Under the pieces are notes generated by a model. It ran no database searches. It saw only the letters and a program-made list of their open reading frames with translations, and was not told the origin of the DNA. The translations under genes were made by a program, and so were the position numbers. Below are positions 1 through 11,328 of a DNA stretch of 64,000 bases, in pieces; position 1 is the first letter of the stretch; the number at the start of each line of letters is the position of its first letter. The DNA is from Macrobrachium rosenbergii (Eukaryota; Arthropoda; Malacostraca; Decapoda; Palaemonidae): NCBI RefSeq assembly GCF_040412425.1, contig NC_089777.1, positions 34,797,537 to 34,861,536 of the forward strand, given 5' to 3'.

Positions 1-631
1 GAGAATGCGCGCCGAAGCACGATCTCTGGCAGCCTGGGAAGCGACAACAGGACCTGCCGAAGGGACGTCAGATCGGTGGGAAGCCCCCGTAACCTTCTTG
101 CAGCTTTCGACATGCCTTCTCCTGAGTCCTGGGAGTCTGACAGCGGTCCAGGCCTAGAAGCATTATGGGGCCGATCTGACGCCCCCTCCACAACACTGGG
201 GGGAGCACTACACTTCACAGCACTTTGGAGAGATGTCACTTTGTTCTCGAGCGCACGGATAGAACTCATGATCTGCGCCAGGGCGAACCCTCCACAGACA
301 CAACATCAGGGCCCGAAGGCAAAACCACAGGGACAGGTGCAACATCAACTACGTTAGGATTATCAGGAGAGGAAATAACCTGACTCTTGCACACACTCCT
401 GGAGGAAGACCTCCTAACCCTGTCACGCTCCAACTTGCGAACATACGAATCATAAGACTTCCAGCTCGCATCCGATAAAGGTTCACACTCCTTACATCGA
501 TCATCTATAAGACAAACATGCCCCTACACCTCAAACAAACCGAGTGAGGGTCTACCTGAAGCTTTCGGTAGCCTCACCTTACAATCACTCATGCAACATA
601 CACGGAAACTAGCAGAACTAGAACCAGACAT
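1..631 (-). pseudogene. Gag-like retroelement ORF1, copy B, broken and cut by window edge
   Basis: Reading leftwards from an ATG at 629-631, the protein opens with a Ser-rich start and a Cys-rich block. After an in-frame TAG near 522-524 the same frame continues with DRCKEC, then LSDASWKSYDSYVRKLERD, which closely parallels the neighbouring copy A (DRCDEC, then LSEREW, YNRYVRKLERD). The spaced Cys pairs suggest a zinc-binding gag-like N-terminus. I recognise this style from decapod retroelements and suspect a DIRS-like or related class, but no reverse transcriptase or recombinase is in the window to prove it. It is a pseudogene because of the internal stop and later loss of frame. The rest of the element would lie to the left of base 1. 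Confidence 0.6.
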
Positions 632-967
632 ATTTAAAGAGAGGTCATAAGCAAAATCCACAACAGTCCAGAAAAAGCGTGTGCCAATCCACAGTCCAAG
701 AATCAAAACCAAAAGTCAAGAGAATACTTAAGTGGGAATAAGCAAGTTAACGAAATCCAGAGGCGGAGGTACTGTAACAGATGTTAACAGTACCGGCGAC
801 AGAGAAAATCTGAATAGAAAATGGGAATGGTTCCCGATTCCCGCCTCCCAGCGGCGGGAATGAGTACTAACCACCTGGCCACACTGCGTGTGCCGCGAGT
901 TTTGAAATTCTGTCGGATTTCGGAGAAATACAGCTATATATATATCTGCCAGGTAAGTGTCATGAAC
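632..967 (-). repeat. 5' leader and terminal motif of retroelement copy B
   Basis: The block upstream of copy B's start codon carries, at about 888-967, a motif with tgccgcgagttttgaaattc, an agctatatatata run and cagntaagt. The same motif lies at 2128-2205 upstream of copy A, in the same orientation and a similar distance from the ATG (about 260-280 bases). The two leaders also share a tttgac/tttgat-nn-cttggact stretch shortly before the ATG. I infer this is the 5' terminal region (LTR or equivalent) of the element. Confidence 0.6.
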
Positions 968-1849
968 AAAAAGTAATTTACGCCTGCACTTGGAGGGGGA
1001 GCTACCTTCAGAACTAAAGCGTTCAGGACTGCTCCAATGGCTACACCCCGGAGCTTGAGAATACTCAACACGGCGTCCTTCAACATAGGGAAACTTCCTC
1101 TTGAGCGGTCTAGACTCGCAGACCCGACGCCAGCCCCGTTTGGGGACTGCGTCCTCAGAAGACGAAGAACACGTATTAACCTCGCCTTTCCTATGGCGAG
1201 GGTGAGCGTCCTGGGGATCGTCTACAGGAACACTTGAGGGGACGACCGCTTGGGAGCTAAAATCTCTCGCCTCCCTTCGCCTGTCAACTTTCCTTCTCCC
1301 AGGGGTTGGGGAGCTTGGAAGAGGTCTAGGGCTAGGAGCACGACAGATCCGAGCGGCCGCACCCTCCACTGCACTAACTTTATCACCAACACTTGCAATT
1401 TCCAGATCTCTCATGTTCAACCACAATTTCTCTCTGTCTTGAGCGAGGGATTCAACACGTTGGCCAAGGGCTTGAATGGCCGCCATCATATCCTTGAGGG
1501 ATGGGTCTTTACCTGAATCAGTAGGGGGATCAGGAACTACCACTACGGGGGAATGATCAGAAGGTTCATTAGTTTGGGACAACGAATTATTAAAATCCTG
1601 GCTACCTTTGGAAGAGCAAGACAAAGCACTCTTGGCTCTTCTGAGCCGGTCCCTTTCAAGTTTCCTTACGTAGCGGTTATACTCGATCCACTCTCTTTCA
1701 GAAAGACCCAAGCACTCATCGCATCTATCCCCTAACTCACACCTCTTGCCCCTACATTTCGTACATACCGAATGAGGATCTAAAGAGGCTTTAGCAAGCC
1801 GAGTCTTACACCCCTTAACACACATTCGCACACTCGAGGAGTCAGACAT
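728..1849 (-). pseudogene. Gag-like retroelement ORF1, copy A, 3'-truncated and fused to copy B leader
   Basis: This is an open frame of 373 codons on the minus strand. Residues 1-75 hold the recognisable part: MCVKGCKTRL, then VCTKCRGKRCELGDRCDEC, then LSEREWIEYNRYVRKLERDR, a Cys-rich module followed by a basic helix. The middle is Ser/Pro/Arg-rich with a short predicted helix around DMMAAIQALGQRVESLAQD. From about base 985 leftwards the frame is no longer gag: it reads through the terminal motif and leader of copy B (888-967), so the C-terminal 80 or so residues are a fusion artefact. The ATG at 1847-1849 is preferred because it matches the start position in copy B. Function is inferred as nucleocapsid-like; the retroelement class is not proven. 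Confidence 0.65.
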
Positions 1850-2205
1850 GGTAGCAAATCCAAAGAGAGATCAAAGTACAAGTCCAAGGGTCAAAACCAA
1901 ATTTAACTAGTAAAGAAAGTCCAAGACAAATAACAAAAAACGAGCGAAAGCCGAAGCCAAAGTGTACTTCACCAAAATTTGCGAAAAAACACGGGCTGAA
2001 AGAGTGAAATTCCAAACGATGTCACCGGAATGGCGGCAGGGAAGATCTGAGGAATACCTGGTGTGGTTCCAGATGCCTGGATAGAGGGCGCATAGGTAGA
2101 CCACCTGACATACCTATCGGCGATTGCCGCGAGTTTTGAAATTCTGCCGTGACGTCAGGGACTTAAGCTATATATATAACTACCAGTTAAGTCAGATGTT
2201 TAAAA
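1850..2205 (-). repeat. 5' leader and terminal motif of retroelement copy A
   Basis: The leader upstream of copy A ends at the shared motif at 2128-2205 (tgccgcgagttttgaaattc, then agctatatatata, then ccagttaagt). The outer edge near 2205 is set only by where similarity to copy B stops. Confidence 0.55.
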
Positions 2206-5200
2206 CTGATATGTAGGTGGCAAAGAGGAGAGACAGGCATAAACATGGTTGCATCCTGGACGGAAGGGGTAGTGGAACCCAAACATGACTCGACCCCTTA
2301 ACCTATCGGAAGTATCTGTGAAGAATGGGCTACACGAATACATGTAGAACTGAAGATGCATGACCGTGAATACAAACTAGCCATCAAGGAAGGAACTGGT
2401 CTCCTCCCTTGGAAGTCTCGCTGAAGGTTGATCACAAACTTTGACTCATAGCTCATCCCAGTAATCAGTTCTGATGAAGGGAATGAAGACCAGTGTCCTT
2501 CTGTAGAAGGGAATGTTCATGGAAAATCCCATAACCTGGAGGAAAAGACAGGAGGAAGGAGAAAGCAGGAAGGACAAAGACTTAACCTTACCCACTCCAC
2601 TAGAGAAGTGCTCACACCACCACTTAGTTTCCCTGTATCAAACAAAGTTTCATTATAAAGATAAGGTTAATAAACTATGAACACTTCGTAACATGGTGAA
2701 TCCGAAGTTCATGTATAGAAACAAAAATAATTATGATCATTGTTGGAGTATCTTTGACATATGAACAAATACAAAAACAATACAGATGTGCTAATGTCAA
2801 GCTTCACAACCCATTTGAGAACCATGACCACCCTGGATGAAGGAGAAGTGATGGGATACTGACTGGTGAGTGAATGAGTGGTGTCTTTTTTATCAAGCTT
2901 TGGTGACTGTTATGAGCTCACCCTGGGAACACAGTACTTAATAAAATGCAATGGTTTGTATCTTGTAGGAAAATTTTCTTGATTATGTTAAGTTAGGATG
3001 TGTTAGTGCAGTTGCCATTTCAACATCTTTTAATCAAGGTTGGGGGTGTCTTGGGGGAGAACAGTTAAGTACTCCCCAGCCTGTCGGGATCCAGCACCAA
3101 AATTTACGTTAGGTTAGTATCAATTTCAGTAATTGCCAAAGCCACTTTGAAGCTTAATTTGTTTTTAATGATTACACATATAAGTCTATATACTGTTTTT
3201 CTGACCTCTGATCTTGTGGTTATCTCTGAACTACATAAGTTTTCCTCTGTGTTCCCCCATAATTGTGAGACGAAGTCAAAGGGGTTTCAAGTATGGGTAA
3301 CAAATCAGTGATCTGCACCATCCCCAGGCTACTGGTAATGGTAAAAAATGCACAAAACACAAGATACAGCCTGGGTAGTATGCAGAGTATGGAGACAGGG
3401 GTAGGCATTGGTAATTTGAACCTACTACATGTTCCACAAAAGGGTAGCCTAGGCCAATGCTAAGTGTTCCTTGGGGGAGTCAAGGGAAGCAGGTGTTTCC
3501 TAAGTCAGGTTAGGAAGGTAAGTTCTGGTTAGGTCAAGGAATGATGCTCTTGGAAAGGTTAGGTTAAGGTTTGTTTGGTAGAACTAAGCAATAGCTCTGT
3601 ATGGGGTATGACTTTGGAAGTTGATTTTCCATATAGTATTTTGGTTGCTTATCAATTATTTGCCGTTAGTTTTTGTCAGTTGACCCTAATTAACCTGTAA
3701 TTAACCTTAGAAGCTGTATGCTGGCCATACTGGAATGCTATCGCGCATGTGCAGTGTTAGGCAATAGGGGAGCTTTTGGTAAAGTGGTTTCCTTTACTGG
3801 GAAGATATGGGGTTAATAATTGACCGACAATAAACACCACCACCTCCTTTATCAGCAACAATAAAAGTATAGATAAAATAGATTTCTAAGGTAATAGTCC
3901 ATGGAGAGTTGTTGCTTAGAAATACCATTTGTTTGGCTAGGCTGCAGCCAGTGGCAGACCACTTGTCCGAAGGGATATTTAGTCCCGCCGATATATTTCC
4001 GAGATTTAGTGAAACTTGGGGGGGGCGTCTAGGAGGGCGAGGCCGGTAATTCTAAGTATTAGCTCTGCGCCTGTTTTTACCTTGGAAACTTGTTTTTTCT
4101 ACACTTCCAGGGCTTCTGATACTGGTGGTGCATTTGTTTGTTGTCGGCCAAATGGAATGTCCCTTCGCCATGTTTAGTACTGGCCCGGGGGGGGGGGAGG
4201 TAATAATACATTAACAAGTTATTGCACTTGATGGATGGGATATGAACCGTTCAAAACAGACGTATCCGCGCTCTGTCTCGTGAAGATTGTGTATGGAAGC
4301 CCCTTATTGGATGGACTTCAGGGGTTAATTACATTAGTGTGACAAAAATTGAAGGTAAATCCACAATTAGCAACCAAAAAACTGTAGAAAAAGTAAAGTT
4401 ATAAGGAAATCGCCGCCGCGGAGCTACTACTTAGATCTACCGCGAGGCCTATCCTCCCCAACCCCACCAGGTCAGGGCACGGCGCCTAGCCTAAGTCACG
4501 TTAGGAAGGTAAGGTTTGGTTAGGTCAGGGACATGGCATTCTAGTGGCCCGTTTTCACGGTCGGATTTCTCGTGCCGACCTCCGTCTCCCTGTTCTGCAT
4601 CCGCTCCATAGGCTTGACTGCCTAATGTCATGTCAAGGTGTGTAATTTTGCATTTACACAAGATGTCGTTGAAAGAAAACCCAGTAATCTTTTGCATCTC
4701 ATGGCTGACATGCAGTCATTGCATTTACAGTCGAAAAACCCAGTAATCCATGGCTGACATGCAGTCATTGCATATAAGAAGTACGTTTAGCCTAGGCCAT
4801 GCTTAGTATGCTAATCTCATTTCGTCTCAAGAAATCTACAAGGCGTAGGCCCAATAAAAAATGCTAGCCTTTTCTGTCTTACCATAGGTCACAAAAAGAG
4901 GCCACCTAATGTAATAGTGAACAATAATTCAAAGTTGTTGTCGCTGTCGCACCTCGACCTGGTACTAGTACACTAGTAGTATTTGTAGGTTAACTAATAT
5001 GTAGCGGCTCCCCACTTACTTCTGATTTGGCTTTGTATTTTAGTTTTTTATGTGCTTTTGACGAATTCTTTATTTGGAGAAATTCTCTTTATATATAAGC
5101 CAAAAGTAAAGTATTACTTATGAGTTCGGTCTCATCTATTTAGAATAACTACAGCGACGCCAGTGATTTAGAATAACTACAGCGACGCCAGTGGTGTTTT

Positions 5201-5736
5201 ATGCCGAGTAAGACAATGCTCTAAAGTTATTTCCTTCTTCACATTGTAGAAATTCGGGTTGTTCACCTTTGTCTTTTCCTTTTATTCAGTCATAACGAAT
5301 TTGGTGTGGTTATTATTGTTGTTTTAGTACTGTTACATGTTAATTTAATCGAGCCTACTATTCCTGTTACACCACCTAAATATTGTATTATATATTTTTT
5401 TTGCTAAGATGTCCTTATTGTATTGAATATATTCCATATCATCTCTATTGTACTATCCAGTAAATAAGAAAAAAAAAGTATTCAGACGATCGTTCGTAAA
5501 TCCGATACGTGTCCCCTGGTTTTCTATGATTGTGTAATTAACACCCCCCCCCCCAATATAAAGGATGTAGTTAATCCATTGCATTCATTCGTTATACCGT
5601 TTATTAATTTTGTAAGGATCGGATTGAGTGACATACTGGCCGGGTGTTGTCTGGTTTATTGGTGGTTCCTTACTGAATGCATGTACATGATGTTGTTTCA
5701 GATTTAGCTGGCCTTGTGCCGGCACGGGCTCTTGTC
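2206..5736. other. Non-coding stretch, no gene recognised
   Basis: No frame here looks like a protein and no known element was recognised. It contains scattered TTAGG-like words (around 3510-3570 and 4495-4530) within a short repeated phrase, taagtcaggttaggaaggta near 3500 and taagtcacgttaggaaggta near 4492, so a small dispersed repeat is present. A phrase around catggctgacatgcagtcat occurs twice, near 4700 and 4748. G and C homopolymer runs occur near 4018, 4186 and 5544. Confidence 0.6.
5139..5194. repeat. Tandem duplication, 28-bp unit x2
   Basis: The unit tttagaataactacagcgac plus gccagtg(a) occurs twice back to back at 5139-5166 and 5167-5194, identical except for the last base. Confidence 0.9.
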
Positions 5737-6872
5737 ATGTACAGAATCTTCGAAGTTGTTATTGGCTGGTGCGAGCCGCAAAGTAGTTTCTACACACAGA
5801 CAGGGCAAAACAGAGATTACGCTTTGGACATCTGTGCTTGTGGACAGACAAAACAGATGGCGATTGTGAGAGACATAATAAACGTACAATGATAAAACAT
5901 ATATCAATGGAAAGGCCAGGAAATTCCACATAAGGCCAATTGCATGAGATTCGAGAGGATTAATGAATACAATGCAGTAGCATAATATATGTGAAATGGC
6001 GAGATGTTTGGCGTCTTCACAAACGGAAACATACTGTTTGATACAGAAGATTCGGTGGAACATTATGAGTACATGATTGGAATGCTTGCATGGCAATGCA
6101 AGTAGTGGTGATTGTACATAAATCGAGACAACAGTGGTTAGGGAGAAACAGACAGAAATATTGTATGGTAGAAGTTGCGTTCCTGAGAGAGAGAAAACGG
6201 GATGCTTTGTCTTGCTTTTGTCTTGTTTCCTCCTTTTGTCTTGTTTCGGTCTCTTATATACTCTCCCGTTCTGTATTGCTTAGTGGTTGTATCATTATTA
6301 TAAATCGTAGTTAGTGAATGTATTGTTTCAACATAATCTATAATTCATCGTGACTCATTACGTTTCTTCACTCTACAGTCAAATGCTCTTTGAAAATCTT
6401 GGAATATAACAAATTGTAAGAGCCCCGACGCTGTCTCTTCCAAACACGTGTGTGTTCGTGATGTTTATCGTCATCATCGGAGTCGACAGGACAAAACTCA
6501 GAGCGTCTCGTTTTCTTTCTCTACAGGAACGCGATTTCAACCATACAATATTTCAGTCTTTCTCCTAAGCATTGTTGTCTTAATCATTATTACAAACCAC
6601 TACTTAGTGCCATGCAAGCATTCTAAATCATAATGTTCCAACGAATATTGTTTCAACATAATCTATCTCTCCAATTTTCATCGTGCATTGTATCCATTAA
6701 TCTGTCTTGAATCTCATGCAATTGGTTTCTAGAATTTCACTTCCACTGACAGTTTCATCAAATGTCTCTTGATATCGAAAAATGTTTGGAATACAAACAC
6801 AATTAAGAATCGTTTTACTGTCTCTGTACATTCCGCTCGCACGCGTCAATAACTTCTTCCAAGATTCTGTAC
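5737..6872. repeat. Imperfect foldback repeat with about 0.4-kb arms
   Basis: The left arm (about 5737-6215) and right arm (about 6490-6872) are reverse complements with many substitutions and indels. The outer ends match as atgtacagaatctt at 5737 against aagattctgtacat near 6860. The inner parts match at gaatgcttgcatggca (left, near 6081) against tgccatgcaagcattc (right, near 6609), and around gaaatattgtatggt (left) against accatacaatatttc (right). The loop (about 6290-6445) holds a third, partial copy in the same orientation as the right arm, including attgtttcaacataatctat, which recurs at 6645. No transposase is visible, so this is either a non-autonomous foldback element or inverted insertions of one repeat. 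Confidence 0.75.
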
Positions 6873-7508
6873 ATTTATCAGAACAACCAATAGTATGTCG
6901 CTCAGTCAGTCCTTACAAAATTAAGGATCTTTCCTTTTTGCCTAATCAGCACAGTATTCCAACAGATATACGACAGATAAGTGTCCTTTTTTCGTATATA
7001 TGATTTCTATACATTTATCATATGATACGATACATTAAAAACACTATTGGTCTGACATCTTTTGAACAGGGGTGTAGGCTATGTTTAGTGGGCGGGTTTT
7101 AACCAGTTTCCCTTGTGTACCTATTGTTTAGTATACATGACTGAGAATTGTACTCATTCTTTGTTAGCACAGGATAGTGTTTAAACTATGTATAAAGCAT
7201 TGTCTTTATTTTCATTAACTCCTGTGGATTTTGTACTTCTTGGGTTATCCTTATTTCTTTCATGGGTTCGGTTTACTGAAAAATATAGAGGCAGGCGCCA
7301 GACGTTGTTTAACTCGGCTGCAAGGCGGAGCCTTTCCTGTGACCCCTACATTCTTACCGAGTTTTTTTTTTTCTTACTTTCACTTGTGGCAAGGAATTTC
7401 CTATCCTTCTCTTTACTTTTGTTAAATAGAACATTATCAGTTACTCACTTTTTTTCTTCGTAAGGTTGCTGTAAATCTTATATTTTTCTTCCCTTCACTT
7501 AACACAGT
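6873..7508. other. AT-rich non-coding stretch
   Basis: No gene or named repeat was recognised. Short open frames here are rich in Phe/Leu/Ser and look like chance products of T-rich DNA. Confidence 0.5.
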
Positions 7509-7682
<174 letters not shown>

Positions 7683-7689
7683 TAACAAA

Positions 7690-8250
7690 TGATATGCACT
7701 CCCCAACTTGACTGTTGGTTGGTTTCGATTAAGCTGGCCCTTTATGAAGAATGGGCCATTGCCAAATGCGACCATTAAGTTGAGTAAAGTAATTTCTTCA
7801 TTTTTAAAATAACAATAATTATCATTTAAAGAAGTCAACGCATTCCTTTCCACGGTGTTTGCTTGGTGACATTTCCTCTTAAGATTGGGGAAATTGGTGT
7901 TTGCTTGGTGACATTTCCTCTTAAGATTGGGGAAATTGGTGTTTGCTTGGTGACATTTCCTCTTAAGATTAGGGAAATTCTTTAGTTAGTATCGAAGTCC
8001 AGTGGTGGCATGTGTTTATCAGACAAAAACGGCTAAGCTGGCATTTCCTCAGGAACTGAGGAATTTCCAAAATCTAACCGGAAAGGTCACCTCTTGGAAA
8101 GGTATTTGTTGACTTCTTTAAATGATATTTATTATTACTATATAAAAAAAATTGACGAGGAAATTTCTCTACCCAACTTAATGGTAGCATTTGGCAAGGA
8201 CCCATTCTTCACAAAGGGCCAGCTTAATCGACGCCAACCGCAAGTGTATA
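7690..8250. repeat. Inverted repeat pair, about 160-bp arms
   Basis: Bases 7690-7853 on the minus strand match 8093-8250 on the plus strand. Shared phrases include gttgacttctttaaatgata, ttaatggt(c/a)gcatttggcaa and aagggccagcttaatcga. Both arms stay open in the same frame and would read similar peptides (LMVAFG, KGQLNR), which suggests they derive from a coding repeat, though I do not recognise the protein. The spacer holds a three-unit tandem repeat. Confidence 0.8.
7854..7979. repeat. Tandem repeat, 42-bp unit x3
   Basis: Three consecutive 42-base copies start at 7854, 7896 and 7938. Each begins ggtgtttgcttggtgacatt and ends near ggggaaatt; the third has ttagg for ttggg. Confidence 0.95.
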
Positions 8251-8571
8251 TTTACTCCTTAACAGAAAACGTTTCTAAGAGGTCCTTGACTGTGTGAGTC
8301 AGCCAGACACCAAGACGCCTGATCACTGGGTGTAGCCAGGGTTGAAGTGGATTTGGGGGATTGTGGGGAAAAAAATGATCTCCATATTTTACGATTAATT
8401 TTCCAAAATCTTCAAAATTTATCTAAGTGCTTCACTTTGGTTTTATATACAGCCCTCCACAGGGCCCTTGTAAGTTTTCAAAATAAGGGGATTCTTATAT
8501 TTCATAATTGTCTTTCAGTGTTTTCTCGTCAGCATCGTTGCTCTTGCAGAAAAGGAGAGTCTTTAGTTTTT

Positions 8572-8812
8572 TTAAATTTCCTTTCTTCTTGTATGCTAGT
8601 TTTATTTCTTACGGACCCTATGGTTAATGAATTGCATAGATTATTAATCAAAGCCATGATCCAGATTATTTTTTACCTTTGACATAGTTCTTGTTTTAAA
8701 TTTCCTTTCTTCTTGTATGCTAGTTTTATTTCTTACGGACTGTATGGTTATTGAATTGCATAGAAGATTATTAATCAAAGCCATGATCCAGATTATTTTT
8801 TACTTTTGACAT
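8572..8812. repeat. Direct duplication, about 118-bp unit
   Basis: A segment starting aaatttcctttcttcttgta and ending near tttgacat occurs at about 8573-8685 and 8697-8812. The second copy carries small changes (ggactgtatggttatt, an extra aga). It abuts the 3' side of the LINE ORF1 remnant that follows. Confidence 0.92.
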
Positions 8813-9977
8813 TCTTTATATACTGTGCACTTCTTGCCATCATATGTTTTATTTTTAGTGTCACTGTGGCCTTTCTTTACATAATTTTTACACTTGGAGA
8901 TGCTGTTAGCACATTCATTTGATTTGTGATTTTCACCACATCTTGGGCAAGCTTGGTCATTTCTACAATTTGTTGCGCTGTGACCAAATTCCTGACATTT
9001 GTAGCATTGATAGGGCATGTAACAGTCGTATACGTTGCTATGGTAATACAGTGTACACTATTTGTCACCTCTATCATAGATAGCCTTTCGTATTTGTGGT
9101 GAGCATTTGGTGATATGATGTTTATATTTGTCATAGACTACTTTTATTTTTGGTTTAAGTTTACCCTTCTCATTTACTGATATATTGCCGATTTCCTGAA
9201 TCTCCATTTTTACCTTTTCTAAGTTTTCCTGTGGAAGTCTTACAAATAAGTGTCCGTCTCTTGTTGTTTTAACCTGTTCAACTGGCGCCGTTATTTTAAT
9301 CATAATTTGTCTTTTCATTTGCTGCTGTGCTCTCTTCGTTCGTAGATAAGATCAGAAGCACTTTTTTTTTGTTTAATGATTCAGCATAAGTTTTGTCCAT
9401 GTTTGTCATGGTCTTTAGGTCTATATCAACATTGTCAACTTTGTTTTGGATTTCATCTGTTTTGATCATTACGTTCCTAGTTTTCTGAGCCGAATCCTGA
9501 ATCAACTTTGTTAATATCTCTGTGTTTTATTTCTTCAAGTTCATCTTCAGTGAGTTTTTTGTGTGTTTTTGTTCAGGCCTCTTGAAATTATTACATATGT
9601 ACAATATGTTGTCACTTCGAAGTATGGGTGTGTATCTGACCTAATACTTGAACATTCATAGTGGAACCATGCATCGCATATTTCACAGCAAGTTCCATCC
9701 TCATCAACTTCCCCAGAGTAATGTCCGCAGGTTGCCGACTCTCTCTCGATTTGGGTTGACTCGTCCTTCTCCAGTATTTTCTCTAGAGTTCCATCTTTAT
9801 GTGCTGCTTCGGTAATTGAGAAAAATGTTCGTATGATATTTTGATCTTTCCTATACTTAATTTAATTTCTACAGTATTTATTTTCTCTTTTTCCTTCCTC
9901 TTCTTCGTATTCACTTTGAACACCGCGCAAGTCAGGCACTTTTCACAGTGCACTTCACAGACCCGTCCTACCTGCAT
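8800..9977 (-). pseudogene. Non-LTR retrotransposon ORF1-type protein, decayed (PHD finger, coiled coil, CCHC knuckles)
   Basis: On the minus strand, in order: a basic N-terminal segment from 9977 (KVNTKKRKEKEK); after a frameshift near 9783, a PHD-like finger around 9740-9640 with CGHY and CCEICDAWFHYEC; a helical region with heptads around 9505-9380 (IQNKVDNVDIDLKTM); a globular part around 9318-9060 (APVEQVKTTRDGHLFVRLP); and zinc knuckles from 9018 (CYKCQEFGHSATNC, CPRCGENHKSNEC). PHD plus coiled coil plus knuckles is an architecture known from ORF1 proteins of jockey/CR1-like LINEs, which bind the element RNA. At least three frame changes and several stops make it a pseudogene. No matching endonuclease/RT follows to the left, so the element is truncated. 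Confidence 0.75.
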
Positions 9978-10403
9978 GAAAGCTACACAAAGCTGTATTA
10001 GAATATTAGAATGCAGCTGTAGATCGTTCTGTATTAGTTACAGTAATGATTTTCATGTTCCCGCTGTTTATCCTGCCAAAACTTTTGATGATTTCTTCCT
10101 GAAGTAAACAGTCATTAGTCCACTTTCAATCGACGACTAAAGTCATTAGTATCGGTGTCGTCATCAGTGTTGATTTTAAGAGGTCCCCCTAACGGGCCCC
10201 ATTTGGATCATTAGCCTATGTTGGATTAAAAAAATGTCCCGCCTGTATTTTATTGTTTTCTTGAATAACAATGACCTTGCCATTAATGAGTTTCATTAGA
10301 TATAATTTTCTCTCTAGTATTTCATTTTCTCATCTCTTCAGTGTCTGCATCCGTCATTTTCCCAGTATCTTTTTCAAATCAGTTCCATTTCGTTTTCATC
10401 CAC

Positions 10404-10408
<5 letters not shown>
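9978..10408. other. Non-coding spacer before CA tract
   Basis: No recognisable gene or element. It lies just upstream, on the minus strand, of the LINE ORF1 remnant and may include its 5' UTR. Confidence 0.45.

Positions 10409-10478
<70 letters not shown>
10409..10478. repeat. (CA)n microsatellite
   Basis: About 35 uninterrupted CA units. Confidence 0.98.
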
Positions 10479-10480
<2 letters not shown>

Positions 10481-10786
10481 CAGGTTTCGTTGAACGATAG
10501 ATGGCTGCGAACTTTAGCTATTTTGATATTGTTTCTTTCCAGTGTACTGTAGTCACTCTTCACTTCACAACTCGAAGTTTGTAGAAATATAAAAGAAAGC
10601 CAGTTCTTATAATTCCTTTTATTTTTGTCTCCATAGCGAGCTTTCGGACTGGACTTCGTCCATAATCATGCCAGACTAAAATATTTACATTTCAATACCA
10701 AACATAAAAATTACAAATGAGCAAACAAGTGGTTAAAATAGGACAATTGTCATGGAATTATTGTTAACATAACAACATTATATATA

Positions 10787-11249
10787 TGAACTGATTTGTA
10801 CAGAAATCCATGTTTGAGACGTAACAGAAAATCTGCTAGGTGTTTGTACGTCTTTTTGATCAGGGAGTAACGAACAGATACTGCTGATTTGTCGAACGCC
10901 ATATGATCGTTGGGGTTTGGTGTGGGTAATTCAAATGAGTGCCATACATAGAAGACCCTTATTGGTTCCTTTCGATTATAAGAGACCAATCAGCTGAGGT
11001 CTGTGACCCAAGCAAGTTCAGTTTGAAAAGTTAATGATCAGGAAGGGTTTAGCGGTCGGCGGTTTAGGGCGCGTCCATAAGAGAGTGATCGGTGCATGTC
11101 ACCTTAGACTACCTTCCGACAATAATTGCATAATAAAGTGGCGTAATATTAGCAACAGGGCTCTGTTTAACTATTAAGGAAAATACATGTGTTCATTGTA
11201 TCTTCTCGTTTCATTTATAGTGGTAGAACCTTTATGTGAACGAGAATCA
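10787..11249 (+). repeat. 5' LTR of Ty3/Gypsy element A
   Basis: This segment is a close copy of 16106-16567. Both begin TG (tgaactgatttgta here, tggactgatctgta there) and both end at gagaatca. They share long blocks such as ctgatttgtcgaacgccata and ggttcctttcgattataaga, with scattered substitutions and indels, so the insertion is old. A TG start, CA end and the adjacent primer-binding site support this boundary choice. Confidence 0.9.
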
Positions 11250-11260
11250 GGTCATATTTT

Positions 11261-11277
11261 TGGTGTCAGTTGTGGGA
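11261..11277 (+). promoter_or_regulatory. Primer-binding site (PBS) of Gypsy element A
   Basis: The sequence tggtgtcagttgtggga lies 11 bases after the 5' LTR. It resembles the complement of an arthropod tRNA 3' end of the leucine type plus CCA (recollection, not searched), with mismatches where the intact site would probably read gaag. It would prime minus-strand DNA synthesis. Confidence 0.65.
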
Positions 11278-11328
11278 TGTTGCCAGTACATAATAATTAA
11301 CAGCGTAATTGTGAAGGTGAAGTAAACA

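Noticed and set aside
3500..4540. Arthropod telomere repeat (TTAGG)n
   Set aside because: Only isolated ttagg words occur, with no consecutive run.
5704..6096. 130-codon minus-strand ORF
   Set aside because: It lies within the left arm of the foldback repeat and has no domain; the other arm does not preserve the frame.
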